Under the pieces are notes generated by a model that worked only from the letters and a program-made list of their open reading frames with translations, had not been told where the DNA came from and did not search any database. Positions 61,903 through 64,000 of a stretch of DNA of 64,000 nt are shown piece by piece (within the stretch, counting starts at the first letter, position 1; each line of letters starts with the position of its first letter). A program made the position numbers and the translations under genes. Source of the DNA: Toxorhynchites rutilus septentrionalis (Eukaryota > Arthropoda > Insecta > Diptera > Culicidae); the NCBI RefSeq assembly GCF_029784135.1, contig NC_073746.1, positions 304,183,455 to 304,247,454 of the forward strand, given 5' to 3'.

Positions 61903-62272
61903 TCATCTTTTCCTCAGATTTGACCTCCTTGGGATTCTTCCGTAGTATCCACTTCTTAATAGTCCTTGGGTACGAAAGTGACCCCGTTGGCTTCGTACCA
62001 CTCCAGAAAATCCTATGAACAGTGGCACGAAGTTAAATCCGAGAAGATCGTAGGACCCTCGTGTTGCTTCAACAGAGGAAGCAGACGCTTCTGTACACAC
62101 TCCTTAAGATAGATCTGCCCATTTACAGTCCCGCTAGTCACGAACGACGCACTCCGTTTGCCACATGAGCAGATCGCTTGCCAAATCAGGTATTTATTGG
62201 TAAACTTTAAAAGTTTATGCTTCCTTAGTTCCTCCGGAACATTAAACTTGTGCTGCGCGGTGAAGAACAGTA
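61903..62272 (-). pseudogene. Old ITmD37E transposase, central part
   Basis: Reads [36 protein letters not shown] and TSGTVNGQIYLKECVQKR, ending SDLTSCHCS where the second catalytic D lies (here preceded by a lost tryptophan). Frames break after that. The N-terminal side continues at 63582-63722 (DDETFAKAYFRQL). Confidence 0.85.
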
Positions 62273-63581
62273 AAGGGTGTGTCACATCAAATTGCATCAC
62301 GGAAAAAACGCTGTAGAAATTCGCCCAGTAGACCGTTCCTTTTGAAAATTTTAGACAGTAAAATAAAAACTATTAAACAACTTTTGGCATTTTCATTTTA
62401 TTCATACTTCGAGCCCAAGCCCGTATGCTCGCACCTTCCTCTTTACCCCGTCCATAAGATTCTGTACAACGTCAGGTTGTATTTCTTTTTTGTACAGAAA
62501 TCCATTTTCTCTTGAAGTCCGCCTCCGATTTGAAAACTTTTGGGTTCTTCCGGAGGGCCTGCTTCATAATCGCCCAATATTTCTCTATTGGGCGAAGCTC
62601 CGGCGCGTTGGGCGGGTTCATTTCCTTTGGCACGAAGGTGACCCCGTTGGCTTCGTACCACTCCAACACGTCCTTTGAATAGTGGCACGATGCGAGATCC
62701 GGCCAGAAGATGGTCGGGCCCTCGTGCTGCTTCAATAGTGGTAGTAAGCGCTTCTGTAGGCACTCCTTAAGGTAAACCTGCCCGTTTACCGTGCCGGTCA
62801 TCACGAAGGGGGCGCTTCGCTTTCCGCAAGAGCAGATCGCTTGCCACACCATGTACTTTTTGGCAAACTTATATATATATATATAGTTTCTGCTTGCGAA
62901 TCTCCTCCGGAACGCTGAATTTGTCCTCTGCGGAGAAGAACAACAGGTCCGGCAGCTGACGAAAGTCCGCTTTGACGTAGGTTTCGTCGTCCATTACCAG
63001 GCAATGCGGCTTCGTCAGCATTTCGGTGTACAGCTTCCGGGCTCGCGTCTTCCCCACCATGTTTTGCCTTTCGTCGCGGTTAGGAGCCTTCTGAACCTTG
63101 TATGTACGCAGGCCCTCCCGCTGCTTGGTCCGCTGGACGAATGAACTTGACAAATTCAGCTTATTGGCGACATCCCGGACCGAACTTCTCGGATCACGTC
63201 TAAACTGCTTAACTACGCGCTTGTGATCTTTTTCACTGACGGAGCATCCATTTTTGCCGTTCTTCACCTTCCGGTCGATGGTTAGGTTCTCGAAGTATCG
63301 TTTTAGTACACTGCTGACCGTGGATTGGACGATTCCCAGCATCTTACCGATGTCCCGATGTGACAACTCCGGATTCTCGAAATGAGTGCGCAGGATTAAT
63401 TCACGACGCTCTTTTTCGTTCGACGACATTTTTCCAAATTTACGAAAAATTGACAGTGAAGCATGGCCAACGTGATCTATACACTGTTATCTGATTATAA
63501 GCGAAAGCTGAAGATATAATTCCTAAAAATTAAATTTCTACAGCGTTTTTTCCGTGATGCAATTTGATGTGACACACCCTT
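62273..63581 (-). mobile_element. ITmD37E transposon, copy 2, nested in the old copy
   Basis: Terminal inverted repeats of about 49 bp are nearly identical to those at 35395-36692 and are flanked by TA (62271-62272, 63582-63583). Length 1309 bp. The internal sequence is very close to copy 1, including noncoding ends. Confidence 0.92.
62402..63429 (-). pseudogene. ITmD37E transposase copy 2 with an (AT)n lesion and a frameshift
   Basis: From the ATG at 63429 the frame reads [18 protein letters not shown] through [12 protein letters not shown]. An (AT)n run at about 62868-62886 then replaces a few codons and shifts the frame. A second frame continues from [18 protein letters not shown] through [18 protein letters not shown] to LRPIEKYW, so all three catalytic residues are encoded, and the tryptophan lost in copy 1 is present. 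A one-base gain in an A-run near 62486 breaks the C-terminus. Confidence 0.9.
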
Positions 63582-63722
63582 TAGCTGCCGGAAGTACGCC
63601 TTGGCGAAAGTCTCATCATCTATCCATCCATGATGAGACAATGAGGCTTCGTCAGCATCTGGGTGTACAGTGTCCGGGCCCACCGTATTTTACCGTTCGT
63701 CACGATTTGGAGCATGTAGGGG
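63582..63722 (-). pseudogene. Old ITmD37E transposase, piece with first catalytic D
   Basis: HHGWIDDETFAKAYFRQL aligns with [17 protein letters not shown] of the younger copies and leads directly, across the insertion, into LFFTAQHKF. The upstream HTH part is gone. Confidence 0.75.
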
Positions 63723-63741
63723 AAGGGTGGTAAAGACGGAC

Positions 63742-64000
63742 ACTAGGGTGGCAATGGATGTATGGGAAAAATTTCATCATCGAATTTCAAAAACCGATCA
63801 TGTACATTTTGTTTATTGACAAAAAAAAGATCTGTGCAAAGTTTCAGCTCGATCGGACATGATTTAGGGGTGCCTCAAAGCGCTCAAAGTTTTGATTTTT
63901 TGATCCTCGAAAATCTTCCTGTTTTTCGGTACCAAATGTCTTAAAAATGCATGAAACGTCGAGATCTGGTGTCATCTAGATAAAGCATTTTTGGCCGAAA
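63742..64000 (+). repeat. Dispersed CACTAGGGTGCCAAT repeat, copy at window end
   Basis: CACTAGGGTGGCAATGGATG, TCAGCTCGATCGGACATG, CAAATGTCTTAAAAATGCAT and GAAACGTCGAGATCTGGTG match 20445-20760 in order. It runs off the window. Confidence 0.7.

Larger units (their letters stand above)
61656..63722 (-). mobile_element. Old ITmD37E copy, interrupted by a younger relative
   Basis: Left end AAGGATGTCCCACATCAAAT (61656 on) is a diverged ITmD37E terminus after TA. Transposase remnants lie at 61656-62272 and 63582-63722; the other terminus is lost near the repeat at 63742. The piece 62273-63581 is a later insertion into a TA inside its coding sequence. Confidence 0.85.

Overview
This window looks like nuclear DNA of a mosquito, most likely a culicine (Aedes or Culex type). 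The inference rests on one insect peptide-hormone receptor gene whose introns are swollen with transposable elements, on two full-length ITmD37E transposons (a Tc1/mariner group first described from mosquitoes), and on an AT-rich, MITE-dense background. No bacterial, organellar or rRNA sequence was seen. No species assignment is possible from the sequence alone.

The only recognisable host gene runs on the minus strand from 60550 down to 13099. Eight exons (60373-60550, 60190-60280, 58840-58931, 38703-38829, 28587-28688, 13780-13898, 13432-13612, 13099-13368) join in phase through consensus splice sites. Together they give about 386 residues: a hormone-receptor (HRM) domain and seven membrane helices of a class B (secretin family) GPCR. 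It most resembles the calcitonin-type diuretic hormone 31 receptor and its paralogue hector. The signal peptide and the first HRM cysteine are missing, so at least one 5' exon lies further upstream. Three introns hold nearly all the repeats: 13899-28586, 28689-38702 and 38830-58839.

Downstream of the gene (1-13098) are a palindromic MITE, a duplicated Tc1 fossil with a MITE at its junction, one copy of a repeat family with near-palindromic TTGACGTRGGACTACGTC ends, a long inverted-repeat element, a Tc1 fossil with doubled terminal repeats, and a three-layer nest (mariner, cut by a Jockey-like LINE, cut by a probable solo LTR).

The intron 13899-28586 has a MITE with subterminal repeats, two truncated LINEs, a second copy of the GACGTAGG family cut by a hAT-like MITE, two degenerate histone H2A copies that keep promoter and 3'-end signals, a diverged duplication and a tRNA-derived SINE with a perfect 13-bp target duplication. 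The intron 28689-38702 holds a third GACGTAGG copy and an ITmD37E transposon with 49-bp terminal inverted repeats.

The intron 38830-58839 holds a pogo-like fossil, three mariner-like fossils, a nearly full-length L1/Tx1-type LINE, and directly after its poly(A) a non-LTR retrotransposon with an uninterrupted reading frame of at least 944 codons. That frame encodes an R4/Dong-like reverse transcriptase with a restriction-like endonuclease, and the element is bracketed by identical 130-bp direct repeats. A CCGCGTAAA-rich MITE and a 1.5-kb palindrome follow. Upstream of the gene, 61656-63720 is an old ITmD37E copy split by a younger one. The strongest leads are the bracketed R4-like element and the histone-bearing repeat block.
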